From Nomia melanderi (lineage: Eukaryota > Arthropoda > Insecta > Hymenoptera > Halictidae), in contig NC_135002.1 in NCBI RefSeq assembly GCF_051020985.1, positions 744,001-808,000 of the forward strand: 64,000 bases of DNA. The letters run 5' to 3'. The notes below the pieces were generated by a model. It was not told the DNA's origin, did not search any database, and was given only the letters and a program-made list of their open reading frames with translations. Positions 11,517 through 23,400 of the stretch are shown here, one piece after another; within the stretch, counting starts at the first letter, position 1; each line of letters opens with the position of its first letter. Both the position numbers and the translations under genes were made by a program.

Positions 11517-13038
11517 TGTTGCAGAATATTTAACAATATATACAATATAAATAATCTGTTCGGTGCTTATCACAGAAAATAGAAAAATTTGTCTCGTTTT
11601 ATTAGAAAAAATAATCTCACATGCCAGTCATATTTCATATGGCTCGTTTTTTTTTCATTTTCCAATAGTAACATCAAACACTAAAGGATTCTTGTGTAAT
11701 AATTTGAATAACCTTCGATATTTCTTGCAGCTTCATCACGTAAAATATATTTATGACTTCTTTATTTCACTTTTATATCACACGGAAGACATAACTTACT
11801 CTGCATTGTAATTTTTTTCGCATTGAATTTACTAGATAAACTTGGAAAATGTGTTTAATTAACACATAACTGAATTTCGCATAATACCAAGATAGATATT
11901 ATATTTATTATTATTCTTCAATAACATAACGGATAGTAAAGTGTGTTATTCAATTTAAAATTTAAAACTTTTCACCTTCACGAAATTAAATTCTATAATT
12001 TAAAACCGTTCTATTTTTGTTCTTTTAATGACAGGGGTTCTCACTAATGTTGCAATACTTCTTAGAAGCTCCTTAAATATGCTTCTGTTTATGCTTGCCT
12101 GTAAGCGTATGCTATCAATCTTCCATTGTTTTCAAAGATATCTACATGTTTTAGATTAAAAATAAATCTTTCTATTATATTTTCAAAAATATTAGCATTT
12201 CGTGTATGCGTTTGGTAGATCTTACTTCATTGAAATGTTCTTAAAATTGGCGAAGTTAATATCTTTGAAATAAACTTGAATATTATGTAAAAAATTTCTG
12301 ATATTCAATTCATTCATAATCTTATTTTGAAACACAGAAAAATATTCAAGCATAGAAAGTATATTGTACAATTTTATATTAAAATTTTTATTTATTCATA
12401 CTCATATTTGTTCTTAAGGACTTCAACATATTATCATCGACAAGATAGAAGAATAGATTGAGTATCTAAACTTTCGTAGTCGAAGTCAACTACTTTATCG
12501 ACTTAGAAATTCAAAATATAATTTTTAGTATTTCGTGTAACTAAAAGAGCTGCTGAAATTTAGGATGTCACAGAAAATATTCAAAGGATCTTAGAACTAT
12601 AGAGTATTGAACATTTTATTTTATTTCAAAATGACTGAAACTTTCAAAATTGATATATATATTTTATTACAGAGTAAAATTGATGCATAGAAGAGTTTAA
12701 TGCCTCAAAAAAGTTTATCGCGAAAATACAGTGACTATCAAATCTACTCTTGTATCACGTCTATGGTACTATTGATTTTTCTATTAAACGCGCAAGTGTA
12801 ATTCGAATTGCAAGAATTTCTATGAATAGAAATCGATAAAATATTATGATTAATTTTAATAGAATTATGAAAGTAAGGAGAATATTATAGCATCTGACAT
12901 AAGAGCTGTTTCAGAATGTTAATTGAACATGAGAGTACATTTGTGTTTAGACGGTCACACTTAGGTTATAAATACCACGTAGGGTGTATATAAATTGTTG
13001 TATATTTAAATATTGTAAAACACAGAAAAGGCGTTAAA
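11517..13038. other. Divergent promoter region between Chpf and ECSIT
   Basis: About 1.5 kb of AT-rich DNA between two divergently transcribed genes. No open frame above 82 residues and no recognisable domain on either strand. A TATATAAATT stretch at about 12986-12996, roughly 40 bases before the ECSIT ATG, could be a core promoter for ECSIT. Nothing else is apparent. Confidence 0.4.
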
Positions 13039-14238
13039 ATGGAATTTCTGATCAAAAGGATTCCGAATGTATTACTTACGACTGGGATACCTAAGAATTC
13101 AAAATTTCTACGATTTGCATTTGTGAATTACTTTCATAATGGTCGTGTTCTATATGACAAAGATGACACCAAACTTCCTATGCACCTGTTTACTGGGAAT
13201 GAAAAGAAGAAAAGTGCATATTTAGATGTAATACATAGGTATACGAATGAACCCGCTTTGAGAAAAAAACAAGTAGAATTCATTTTATACGCTATGAAAT
13301 TTATGGATGAGTATGGTGTAAATAAAGATATTGAAGTGTACAAAGCGCTATTGAATGTATTTCCCAAAGGTGAATATGTAACAACAAGCAGATATCAAAT
13401 TCTGCATTATCCAAAACAACAAGACACAGCTTTAAGGTTATTATCAAAAATGGAAGAGAATAGAGTAATGCCCGATTATGAGATGCAAGAATTGATCATA
13501 AACATCTTTGGCATAAGAAGTTGGCCTGCAAGAAAGTATGCAGCATTAGCATATTGGATGGCAAAATTTCATCAATTAAATCCTTGGCCAATTCCAGATC
13601 CTCCACCTACCGATCATAAAGTGCTTGGACAGTATGCTTTGAAAAAAATGGCTAGTATGGATGTGTTAAGCAAAATTACAGAGTACAAAACAACAGATGT
13701 ACCTGGGGCTACTGAGGATACATGGATTTTATCTACAATGAGTAGAACACAAGAGGAACTTCTTGCTGTACAACCTACCGATCAGTCTTTATTTGTTGAA
13801 GGACCTTTTAACATTTGGATTGGAAATTCCTATTTACATTACTTTGTATTGAAGGGAGATCCAATTAAACGGGAAATTATATATGATTCTGCGGATGGTA
13901 AGACAGTAATATATTTAAAGATTTTATGTTGCAGATTATATTAAAATTATTTTATTCTATTGTTTTCAGATGTATCTAACTTGCAAATTCCCTTTTGGGA
14001 GAAACTGCATAATAAAATTCCTGTTACTGATCATGAACAAGACGATGGTGTATATTATGCAATGTGTATTACAGGCACATCCTCTAAAGATTCTTTATTA
14101 TCATGGATAAGATGTTTGCAAATAAAAAATCCAGTCCTACACAAGATACCAATAACATTTAAAATAAAATCAGAAACAAGTACAGAACATCCACAAATAG
14201 AAGCAGAAAGTGATGAAATAAAAGCACTAAATGCATAA
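13039..14238 (+). CDS. Ecsit: ECSIT, mitochondrial complex I assembly / Toll signalling adaptor
   Basis: Two exons, 13039-13897 and 13970-14238, give 375 residues, in the normal range for ECSIT. The protein works in the mitochondrial complex I assembly complex and is also reported as an intermediate in Toll/IL-1 and BMP signalling. Visible features are a basic, hydrophobic N-terminus fitting a mitochondrial presequence, a helical PPR-like body (for example QDTALRLLSKMEENRVMPDYE), and the characteristic block YAALAYWMAKFHQLNPWPIP near residues 170-195. A C-terminal ubiquitin-fold-like half begins with the QSLFVEGPFNIWIG segment. The intron is phase 1 with clean GT-AG ends (GGTAAGAC / TTTTCAG). 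Polyadenylation is likely at the ACAAATAAAAATT just after the stop. The identification rests on the ordered conserved blocks. Confidence 0.9.
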
Positions 14239-14639
14239 ATATTGACAAATAAAAATTAGTTTATGAGAATAAATTCTAATTTATATTAACTTATTTCACC
14301 TAAGTTAGACCATTCTAAATTATTTAATACCATATTTTTTATAGTTGTGTACAATTAAAGTATATTGGAATCTTGCTCAATCTAAAATATATGCTACTGT
14401 TTACTGTGAATATCCAATGCATACAAATTAATATTCATATAAGGAGCATGTTTATTTCCTCTGTGCATACATTATTCAATGTATTTATCTATATACATGA
14501 GTGTTCAAATGGAAGGAACCTTGTTTAACTTTTAAACTAAATTACATATAACCATTGGCTGGCATCATAAAGCAATTGACCATTGAACAGTGAAAACGTA
14601 TTTCATATAGCAGTACTTTGAAACTTACATTATATTAAA
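14239..14639. other. Gap between ECSIT and AGXT2
   Basis: About 400 bases of AT-rich sequence containing the ECSIT 3' end (AATAAA-like sites near 14248 and 14268) and the promoter of the next gene in the same direction. I see no gene in it. Confidence 0.45.
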
Positions 14640-16830
14640 ATGTCAATAAATAATTTTGTTAAAATCAGTGCGAATATTCAGTATAGGAATTCAAAATGTA
14701 AGTAGTTTATTATATTCATTACAGTTAATTTACTTAGAAAGTTTAAATATAGAGCTTCACTAAACTTTGAATTTCTAAGAAACTAAATGTCTTTTTGATA
14801 ATAGTTATTAATTTTTAAATTCTTAAGTTTCATTATTACAGATAATAAAATGTAGTTCATTTTGTTAGGGTTTATTAATCAAGTACGATTTTTTACAATT
14901 AATACGACAGACCTCCCGAAAATGCCAGACTGCAAATATATATCTTCTAATTACACGGTGAGATATTTTATTCATCTTAACGTTTTTGGTATTCCATAAA
15001 GTTAAAAATTGACTGTGACCCAGGGTAGTAATTACGAAGATATGAAAACAGCATACAACTCAACTGTGTCCCCTTCTTTAAAACCATTTTATAAAGAACC
15101 CTTAATTATACACGAAGGTAAAAAACAATGGTTATGGGATCATCTCGGGAAACGTTATTTAGATATGTTTGGGGGTGTTGCCACAATATCTGTTGGACAT
15201 GCTCATCCGTAAGTACATGGCTTGTAAAAAACATAATGATCTCCAAGGAATAATGGATAGAATAATAAATATAATTTTTAATAAATTAGACAACACAATG
15301 GTGGTTTCCTTGTCTTTGCTCTCTAGGAAAATAGTAGCTGCCATAACTGAACAAACAGCAAAATTGAATCACGTGTCCTCTGTGTATATGCACCCTCGTC
15401 TATATGAATATGCAAAAAAATTAGCTAAAAAGTTTCCTGGTAAACTGAAAGTAGTCTACTTAACAAATAGTGGTTCAGAAGCAAATGAATTAGCATTTTT
15501 GATGGCTAGAGTTTATACGCGTAACAACAATATCATTTCTTTAAAAAATGGTTATCATGGAGCAACTTATGGGACTGTAGCATCTACTGCGATAAGTACT
15601 TGGAGATACCCAATTATTGTACAACCATCTGGATATTTACATGTAAATATTCGTACTTACACATTCCAGTTTATACTGAAATAAGGGACAAATTTGCCTT
15701 TAAATAATATTTAACTTCAGGTAGGATATCCAGATGTTTACAAAGGTCAATGGGGTGGATCAAAATGCAGAGATTCCATAGTACAAGCAAGCAGACATTG
15801 CGATTGTAGTCAGGAAAAGTGTGTAGCATCGGACAAGTATTTCTGTGACTTTGCAGAAACCTTTTGTTTCAGCTTGCCTCGCACAGAAAGCGTAGCAGCG
15901 TTCATAGCTGAAAGTATTCAGGTACCCAAATAATCTAGAAAAAGGAAGTTAAAGGAAGTACAAAAACATTTCTTCTCTAATTAAGCATAAATGTTACGTA
16001 ACCGTTAGGGAGTAGGAGGAGTTGTACAATACCCCAAAAGTTTCCTTCAGAAAGTATACGATCACGTCCGCAGCAAAGGCGGCCTTTGCATAGCGGACGA
16101 AGTTCAAACTGGGTTCGGCAGAACTGGTGAATATTTTTGGGGTTTTGAGGGCCATGGTGTGGTACCTGATATAGTGACATTGGCGAAAGGTATAGGAAAT
16201 GGATTTCCTTTGGGCGCAGTAGTTACCAGCGCCGAAATAGCCAATAGTTTAAACACCGCGCTACATTTCAACACGTTTGGGGGAAATCCCGTTGCATGCG
16301 CCGTGGGAACAACAGTTCTTGACGTATATATACCTATAATTTTCTAACGTTACCTGAAACTATTTGAAATGTAATATTTTGTTCAAATTATTATAGATTA
16401 TCGAGGAAGAAAGACTTCAAGAGAACGCAGATATAATTGGCACTTATCTGATCAATCGTTTGAATACCTTATTGCTAGAGTTCCCTAATATTGTCGGGGA
16501 TGTTAGGGGAAAAGGACTAATTATTGGCGTGGAATTAATTTCAAATCCAGAAACAAAGCTACCATTGAAAAATGAACATATCCTCGACATTTTCGAAAAT
16601 ATAAAAAATATGGGTGTCCTCCTTGGTAAAGGAGGATTACATGGAAATGTAAGTGAATTAGTATACATTAAATATTTGTAGTATTTAAACGTATGACTAA
16701 TTGTACTTAAAATGCATAGGTGCTGAGAATAAAACCACCTTTGTGTGTAACAAAAGAGGATGCGGATTTTACTTTTGCAGTGATCAAAAAGGCATTAGAG
16801 GAACATCAGGAGAAATACTCAAAGGTATAA
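14640..16830 (+). CDS. Agxt2: Alanine-glyoxylate aminotransferase 2, mitochondrial
   Basis: Eight exons: 14640-14697, 14869-14957, 15024-15208, 15327-15642, 15721-15921, 16009-16323, 16397-16648 and 16720-16830. They give 508 residues, against about 514 in mammals. This class III PLP aminotransferase transfers the alanine amino group to glyoxylate and also handles beta-aminoisobutyrate and methylated arginines in the mitochondrial matrix. The first ~40 residues are basic and hydroxylated, as in a targeting peptide. Family motifs are NSGSEANELA (exon 4), CIADEVQTGFGRTG with the cofactor-contacting Asp near 313, and DIVTLAKGIGNGFP with the Schiff-base Lys near 343. All joints keep frame. The start at 14640 is the only ATG that lets exon 1 splice in frame into exon 2. 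Confidence 0.93.
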
Positions 16831-18049
16831 TTAATGTAGGTAATTTTAAACAAAGTACAAATGAGAAGGGCAGATGAATACAATCCCATTTATTTGGTGT
16901 AGTCATTAAGATTTACAATTATGTTATGTTACAATTTGTACAATATAGTTTCTTATGACACTATTAAGCTTAAGTTAGCATGCAAACTGCGAGACTATTG
17001 TAAGTGATAGTAATTATTCACATTTTCTTTACCTTTTGTACATTTTTCATAATTTAGGAAAAGAATACACTACATTTTTATGAAGATGAATGACAATATT
17101 TACGTTAGATTAAAAAATAATTATATGCTGACCTATTAACAAATTAAAGTAAAAATTTGTGATATTTTCAATTGTTATAGCTTCAGTCTTCTCGATCAAA
17201 TGCATTCCGAATTTTATGTTGTAGTAGCTTTTGCATCTTCATCAGTATAACAAGCGATTGCATACATTTTAAAAATATAAATATTTTCGACATTTTTTAT
17301 CTTAAGCATGTCACAGAAAGTAGAATATATACATAAATCAAGGTATTAAAATGAATTTTTCTCTAAATAAATGTTTTTCTATTCATTCAGATTTAGAAAT
17401 TCGTAAATTCACTCTAAATTTATTTTAATAATTTTAGTTTCAATGCTTCAGAACCTCCATGTTTTGTGTACACTTTTAACTGTTTTTCATGTTCAAGCTT
17501 TCAAGTTATGTAACATGTTCTGAAGACAATTAATCTTTTGGAAGACTTGCTCTTGAACAGATTATGTAAAGATAAACGTAAAAAAATACAATGTTATTGA
17601 TAGTATGTTATTAACAAATATAAATAAAACGAAATTTCTGTATAGTAAATGAAGACATAAGACATGGAGATTTTTTACATTTGGAAATAAAATTTGGCAC
17701 AAAATATATATATGTATATATAATCATACATTAAAAAAGCTGCAAACGTGAAACGTTATTTGTCTTTGTTATTGCCTAGAAACTTTAGCTATATTTAATT
17801 CGATAGCTATTACTTAATTACTGTTTGTATCACAAAATATTCAGTTCTTTTATAATAACATTATCCACGGAAAAATGATTGTATAATTGTTTTTCTATTT
17901 AACGATTAAATGACATTAGTTTTTATATTAACTTATGTGGTCCAGTGATAAAGTATTATCATAAAAATGTTGAATTTGGATAAGGAATACTAAAACATAA
18001 TACATAACATGTAGTTACCTACTGTAGAAATGAAATTTGGATGTGAACA
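16831..18049. other. Convergent gap between AGXT2 and the TMEM64-like gene
   Basis: About 1.2 kb of very AT-rich DNA holding the two 3' UTRs. Several AATAAA-like sites are present on the plus strand. A short TATATA run lies near 17704-17721. I see no coding region. Confidence 0.45.
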
Positions 18050-19055
18050 TTAGGCAAGTAAATTTGTCAACACTATTTTTGAGTCTGGTAATGTATCAAG
18101 AAGATAATGAGATGATTCAGCCATTGAGGCCAGATCTGCCTCCAATAATGCCAATTGAAGTTCTCTTCGTGCTTTTTGCACAACATACACCATTAATGAA
18201 ATACCTATTAGAATCTAAAAATGCAACGGATATAAGCAAAAAGTGTATTCACTTTAGATAAAACATATCTGACTTGTTTAACAAGATACCTGAAAACAGA
18301 AGACAATATAACCAGTAGCTGCTGTTGATCTATCCTCGAGAACATCTTGCATAGATCTCAGACTACTACCCAAATAGATGTTAATTATTTGAGCAGGTAA
18401 TAAACCCAATGCGCTTGCTAAATGATATTGAATGCCACCCATGTTGCTCACCTAAGAATGTAGTTTACATTACTATTTTAATTAGATATGTATATATATT
18501 TATACAAAAAAAAATGGTACGTACTGCAAAAATAGTATTTTGCAGACCAAATGGAATTGGAGTCAATCTTGCAAACAGTACAACTTTGAAAGCTTGTGGT
18601 CCAGATATAACTCTGAGTATTGCTCTTGCAGTATCATTTTGTAAAAGTGCTCCAATTGGCAGTTTTGATGATAATGTGCTAAGAGTTACATGTGCTATGG
18701 CTATTCCTAGATTAGCAGATAACATCACCATCATAATACCTCTTAACATACCAAAGAGATAGCCACTAGCAATAATAAGGAATAAATAACCAATTACGAT
18801 AGGGAAAGAAACCACAGTAAACAAAGCAATAAATATTATAGTGACGATCCATATGTTTTGATGTTCAATCCAATAAAGTAATACTTTGATGTAGTCCCTG
18901 CAGATAAAGACTATTGCTCCTAGAAGAGCCAAAGTAGCAACCGTTACAACAATGTAACATAGTGAATTGGAATTTATGCAGTTGCATTGTACCGATGAAG
19001 AATTCTTTGATGGACGAACACTAGCTTCCACATCCTCTATATTAATTATATCCAT
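18050..19055 (-). CDS. TMEM64-like VTT/DedA-domain membrane protein
   Basis: Three minus-strand exons, 19055-18525, 18451-18290 and 18214-18050, give 285 residues. It belongs to the VTT (SNARE-associated, DedA) superfamily and most resembles TMEM64. Members are ER/Golgi multi-pass proteins, several of them lipid scramblases; TMEM64 has been linked to calcium and Wnt signalling. Visible marks are an N-terminal hydrophobic helix (about 35-57), a second at about 69-90, the GYLFLIIASGYLFG segment, and the signature ARLTPIPFGLQN, which spans the re-entrant loop of this superfamily. The last exon supplies a final membrane segment followed by an acidic/amphipathic tail (RRELQLALLEAD). The start is the ATG at 19055; a slightly longer opening begins only with TTG. 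Exon joints are phase 0 with consensus sites. Confidence 0.85.
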
Positions 19056-20411
19056 GACCAATACAATTATCCTTCATTATGTACATGGAAGAGATCGTTC
19101 AATTATCATCCTCTTGATATAACCTACTTGAAAAACATTAGACAATGTTACTCATGAGATAACTTCTTATCAATTTTTTTGTTTTTAAATACATCCCATT
19201 ATTCTTTAATGGTGATAAGAAAGAAGACATTAAATCATTCACAAGTGTTCAGTTTAATTAAATATATCTAATACTTTATTTTCCACTAAAATTAATAACA
19301 AGTTTCTATCATAACATTTTAATATCAGTTCATCATACTAAGATCCATTAAAACATCGATTATCTTAAATATTACGATTGTTAGGTGAAGTAACTTTCAT
19401 TTAAAATGCGCATAATATGAAAATTAATTGCATCGAATGACGTAGTTATCGGTTATTCGTTTTTAAATATTTTACTAGCCATATTAGCGCGAGGCCATGC
19501 AAATAACAAACAGGTGTGCAAATTATTTTTACCTCGTGGCACTATCATAATAAAGAATCTCGTAAATCGTTATTTTCTGTCGTTTCGTTCATCACTGGTT
19601 TATTTAAACAACAGACCAACTCTTCTTCTCGTTTCTCGTACCAGCGTGCATTCTTGTGGAAGAGTATAATAGATTTTCAATGTAAATACAAATCATACAA
19701 ACGCGTTAAACACACAACAGCTAATTGAAATCCGTTTACGTTTCCTGTTCTCATCGAACGGTATAGGAAGATGTCAAAGCAGTAACATTTATTGCGATGT
19801 TTCTTCGATTTGTTATTAGAGGGCTACTATGCTCACTAGTCCTCCAATGAAGGTAAGTCGTTCAAATTATGTTCCTAGTTACTGCGCAACAATAGGGACT
19901 TTAATCTAGTAACATTACGACTATTTCCACGTTTGTCCATCTAATATCTTTTTATTTTTATGCAGTTCATCAACAGTCATAGTTCGGCTTCTTCCATTCG
20001 TTTTTTGGTCCGCGTTACGTTACGACGAATGAATGGTTTTCAAGCGATTTAAGGCGAATTATTCTCGCTATTTTGCGTTAGTACTTACCAAGAATAAAGT
20101 ACTAAAACTGCAGAATCATCGTTGACAAAGGTGAGTGGTTGCAATTACGTTGAACACGTCGAGATGTAACGTTGATGTTTTATCGGCAAATAGCAATGGC
20201 TGCAATGCGACGTTTAAAATAATTTCGTATTTCTCGTGAAATGTCCGTTACTGGAAGCTGTATGACATTTTCAGAATGTAATGAATATTTTAAAGAATTT
20301 AACGTTGAGTTTCGTTGTCGCCTGTGATCGATAGTCCCATGTACGAGAATTCTGTGCTGGTTTCAGATATATTTAATAAAATTGTATCTTTTGTAGTCCG
20401 AAGGGAGAAAG
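19056..20411. promoter_or_regulatory. Divergent promoter and spliced leader of the ZNF318-like gene
   Basis: Head-to-head gap between a minus- and a plus-strand gene. On the plus strand there are good donors at 19853 (AAG/GTAAGTCG) and about 20131 (AAG/GTGAGTGG), and a good acceptor (TCTTTTGTAG) just before the ATG at 20412. The plus-strand gene therefore very likely has one or two alternative non-coding first exons here. No coding frame is evident. Confidence 0.45.
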
Positions 20412-23400
20412 ATGGAGCAAGAATCAAGACGCAAAGGACCAAGAAGTCCTAGTGCAGATTCAGAAGATTCTGCTCATAGGAGGAGGTCCAGAAAATACGA
20501 TAGATCTCCGTCTCCAAGAAGAAGCAGATATCGCCGTTCTCGTTCTAGAGACAGAAGGTCGCGTTCAAGTTCAAGAGACAGAAGAAGGAAGGAGTCGAGT
20601 CGTTCACAGCAAGAGTGGAAGCAGCAGACATCTCAATCTCAAGCTTCTACTCCTAATCCTAACAGTTCTGGTGGTTATGTTTCAACAGTTCATAATCAGT
20701 ATCAGGTACAATAGAATTAATATTTCCCTTTAACAGCGTATCCGCTATACGGAATCGATTATATAGAAAAATGTTGTTTCTTCTATAGGCACCTCCACCT
20801 CCAAACACAAGTCAACCACCTCCACCCATTCCAGCCTACAATCAAGGGTATAACAATTACAATTACAACTATGGACAAGGCTATGACTACAGTTACCAGC
20901 AACCCACTGGTTATCGCAGTGTAAGTTTAGCAAAAAAGATTTCGCTTGTAAGAACAGCGTTTACTCTGTAGAAAAATGAGAATCTTATTTTCTGATGATT
21001 ACGATTGCATTGCAAGCATTGCAATGCAGTTAAGCTTTACTGTTTGCGAGGAATTTTTTTCAATGTGTCCCACTTGATAATTTAATCGTAACCATACGAA
21101 CCGACGAGAGTAATTACAAAATTGCTATTTACGCTACCAGAGTGTTTACAACACTGCCTGGAAGTGTTATTAGCTTTCGGAGATGAACTTTGGTTCCTTT
21201 GTATCGCGAACTGTTGCAAGTCCCCGCGTAAGTATAACACACGCGTTGTTTATTTTATTGGCATCGACATTGGAAACCAGTATTATTGAGCAGATAATTC
21301 ATCTTGAAGAATCTTCCATTATCCAAAGTTCTGATTTGAGTATGGACGAATAAAGGTAAGGTTCGATGGAAATACTGTTTCAGTATTTGAAATCAAATGT
21401 TTGTTTATTTTGTTAGGATTATCCTCCACCGAACTGGCAAGGAAATCAGGTGCCATATAACAATCAGCAACCACCGCCACCTCCAACGTTAACATCTCAG
21501 CAAGAGTCGTCGAGGCCGGTGGATAGTGGTTCGTCCGGCTTAGTTTCATCCATGGCTAGACCCGAGGACGCCAAGAAGGAAGGTGTGTCATCTGATCCTT
21601 TCTCTTTTTCCTTTCTTTCTCTTTCTATACTAAGAACAACAACTCCTAACGTCTGATATACACGTAATCCAAAAATGTCTTCCAATTAAATGCCTAGCAG
21701 CAATTGCAGCTGAAGTAAAACAGCAAAAAGCAACCTTGGCTAAGCAACGGGAGGAATACGTTAAAAAATCAGCCACGTTGCAACGCGAGCTGGAAATTCT
21801 ACGTCAGCAGTGCGACGAAATTGGTAAAGAAGGTGGACGGGAAAATAACCGCATCATAAAAGAGAATCAAAAGTTGCAGGTAAATGTCTGCGCCATTGTT
21901 CACGGCGACGCTTATCGTTTCACTGATCGGCCGCTAATGTTTTTGTTCGCAGATTGAAATACAGAATAAAATGAAATCGATACATAACGTGATCGATATG
22001 CTCACCGGAATAATCGGGGATAAAGCGACCGTCGACGATCTTAAAAGCAAGTTTAAGCTAGAAATTAACAAACGTTCAAGAAGTCCTAAAGAGGATTTCC
22101 CGAAGGGGAAATCGGAGACACCGGATAGATCGTCGGGCTCCGATTCCGATAAGGAGTCCAAAATCGAACGGGAAACGAAAGACCGACGGTCTCCTGAGGA
22201 CGCTAAACCTATGTACAATTTCGTGCATTATGATCCGGAAATGCATTGGTGTAAAGTCTGCGATATATTTCCTAAAACGGCAAAGGAATATTTGAATCAT
22301 CTGCATAGCAATGAGCACAAAGAAGCTTGCTTAGTAAGTTGCTTTATCGTTGTCATAGTAGAGCCTCTAGTAAAAAGCCTCCTTCGACTTTGGTATAGGT
22401 GTTTATAATTCAATTTAATCCTTAAAAAAAGATTAACAAAAAAAAAAAAAAAGAAAGAAAGAGTAAGATAAAAAAATATATATATATATATAAAGAAAAA
22501 TCCGAGGATCAGTTTCCATGTAAAATGACGCTTTACTATTATTAGAACAGGAAGCGGAAATATGTAACTGGTAATCGATTTACTTTGTGAGTGAACAAAA
22601 ACGGATTCGGTTAAGACTATGTATTTCTAATTCAAACTATATTTCGTGTAAGGATGATATATTACAGTAACTATCGACGTGCAAGGTACTTGGTACGGAA
22701 GTCTGATTGGTGTTATCATTATACAGTGTTACATTGAAAATCGTACCATCGAGTAAATCTTTCATACAGCGACTTCTGTGACGATTTTTCTTGATTAACG
22801 CGTTCTTCCCTGTAACAGGAACGGAAGATAGTTGACATGCCGTGGCATGAGCGGAATGGAGAGGGAACGGAAAAGGAAGTGCCCTATTATCCAGGACTGC
22901 CAACGAAAAGGACACCGATTAAAGGTACGGTTTATTTCAGTGGATAATTACTAATAGAATACAATTCCGTAGCTTGTGCACAGACACTGTGGTGTCCGGT
23001 ATGTATTGAAGAAACCTACGGCTATGGTTTGCTCAAAAATTTGTCTGCATTAGTTCGAAATCTTCGATTCACCGTGGAATCGCGGAATAAAGCAAAAAAA
23101 AAAAAACGAAGCGTTTTGAAAATTTCCATCGAGATCGTTTAAATCTTAGAAGGGGGGATGGAACGGAAAGATATATATATATATATATATATATATTTAT
23201 TCCTTTTTTGTTTTATCGCGGGGCTATATTAATTTCACTCGTGGAACATCGCTTTCTTTTTGTTTCTGGGAAGCGTTTGTATCCATGGGAAACGTTAGCA
23301 GCAAATTTTCTAGCAACAATGGTTAAACACCGTAGAGATGCACTGGATTTTGAAAGGGACTCGAGGAGCACACTTTCGAGCGATTTCAGATATTTCAGCT

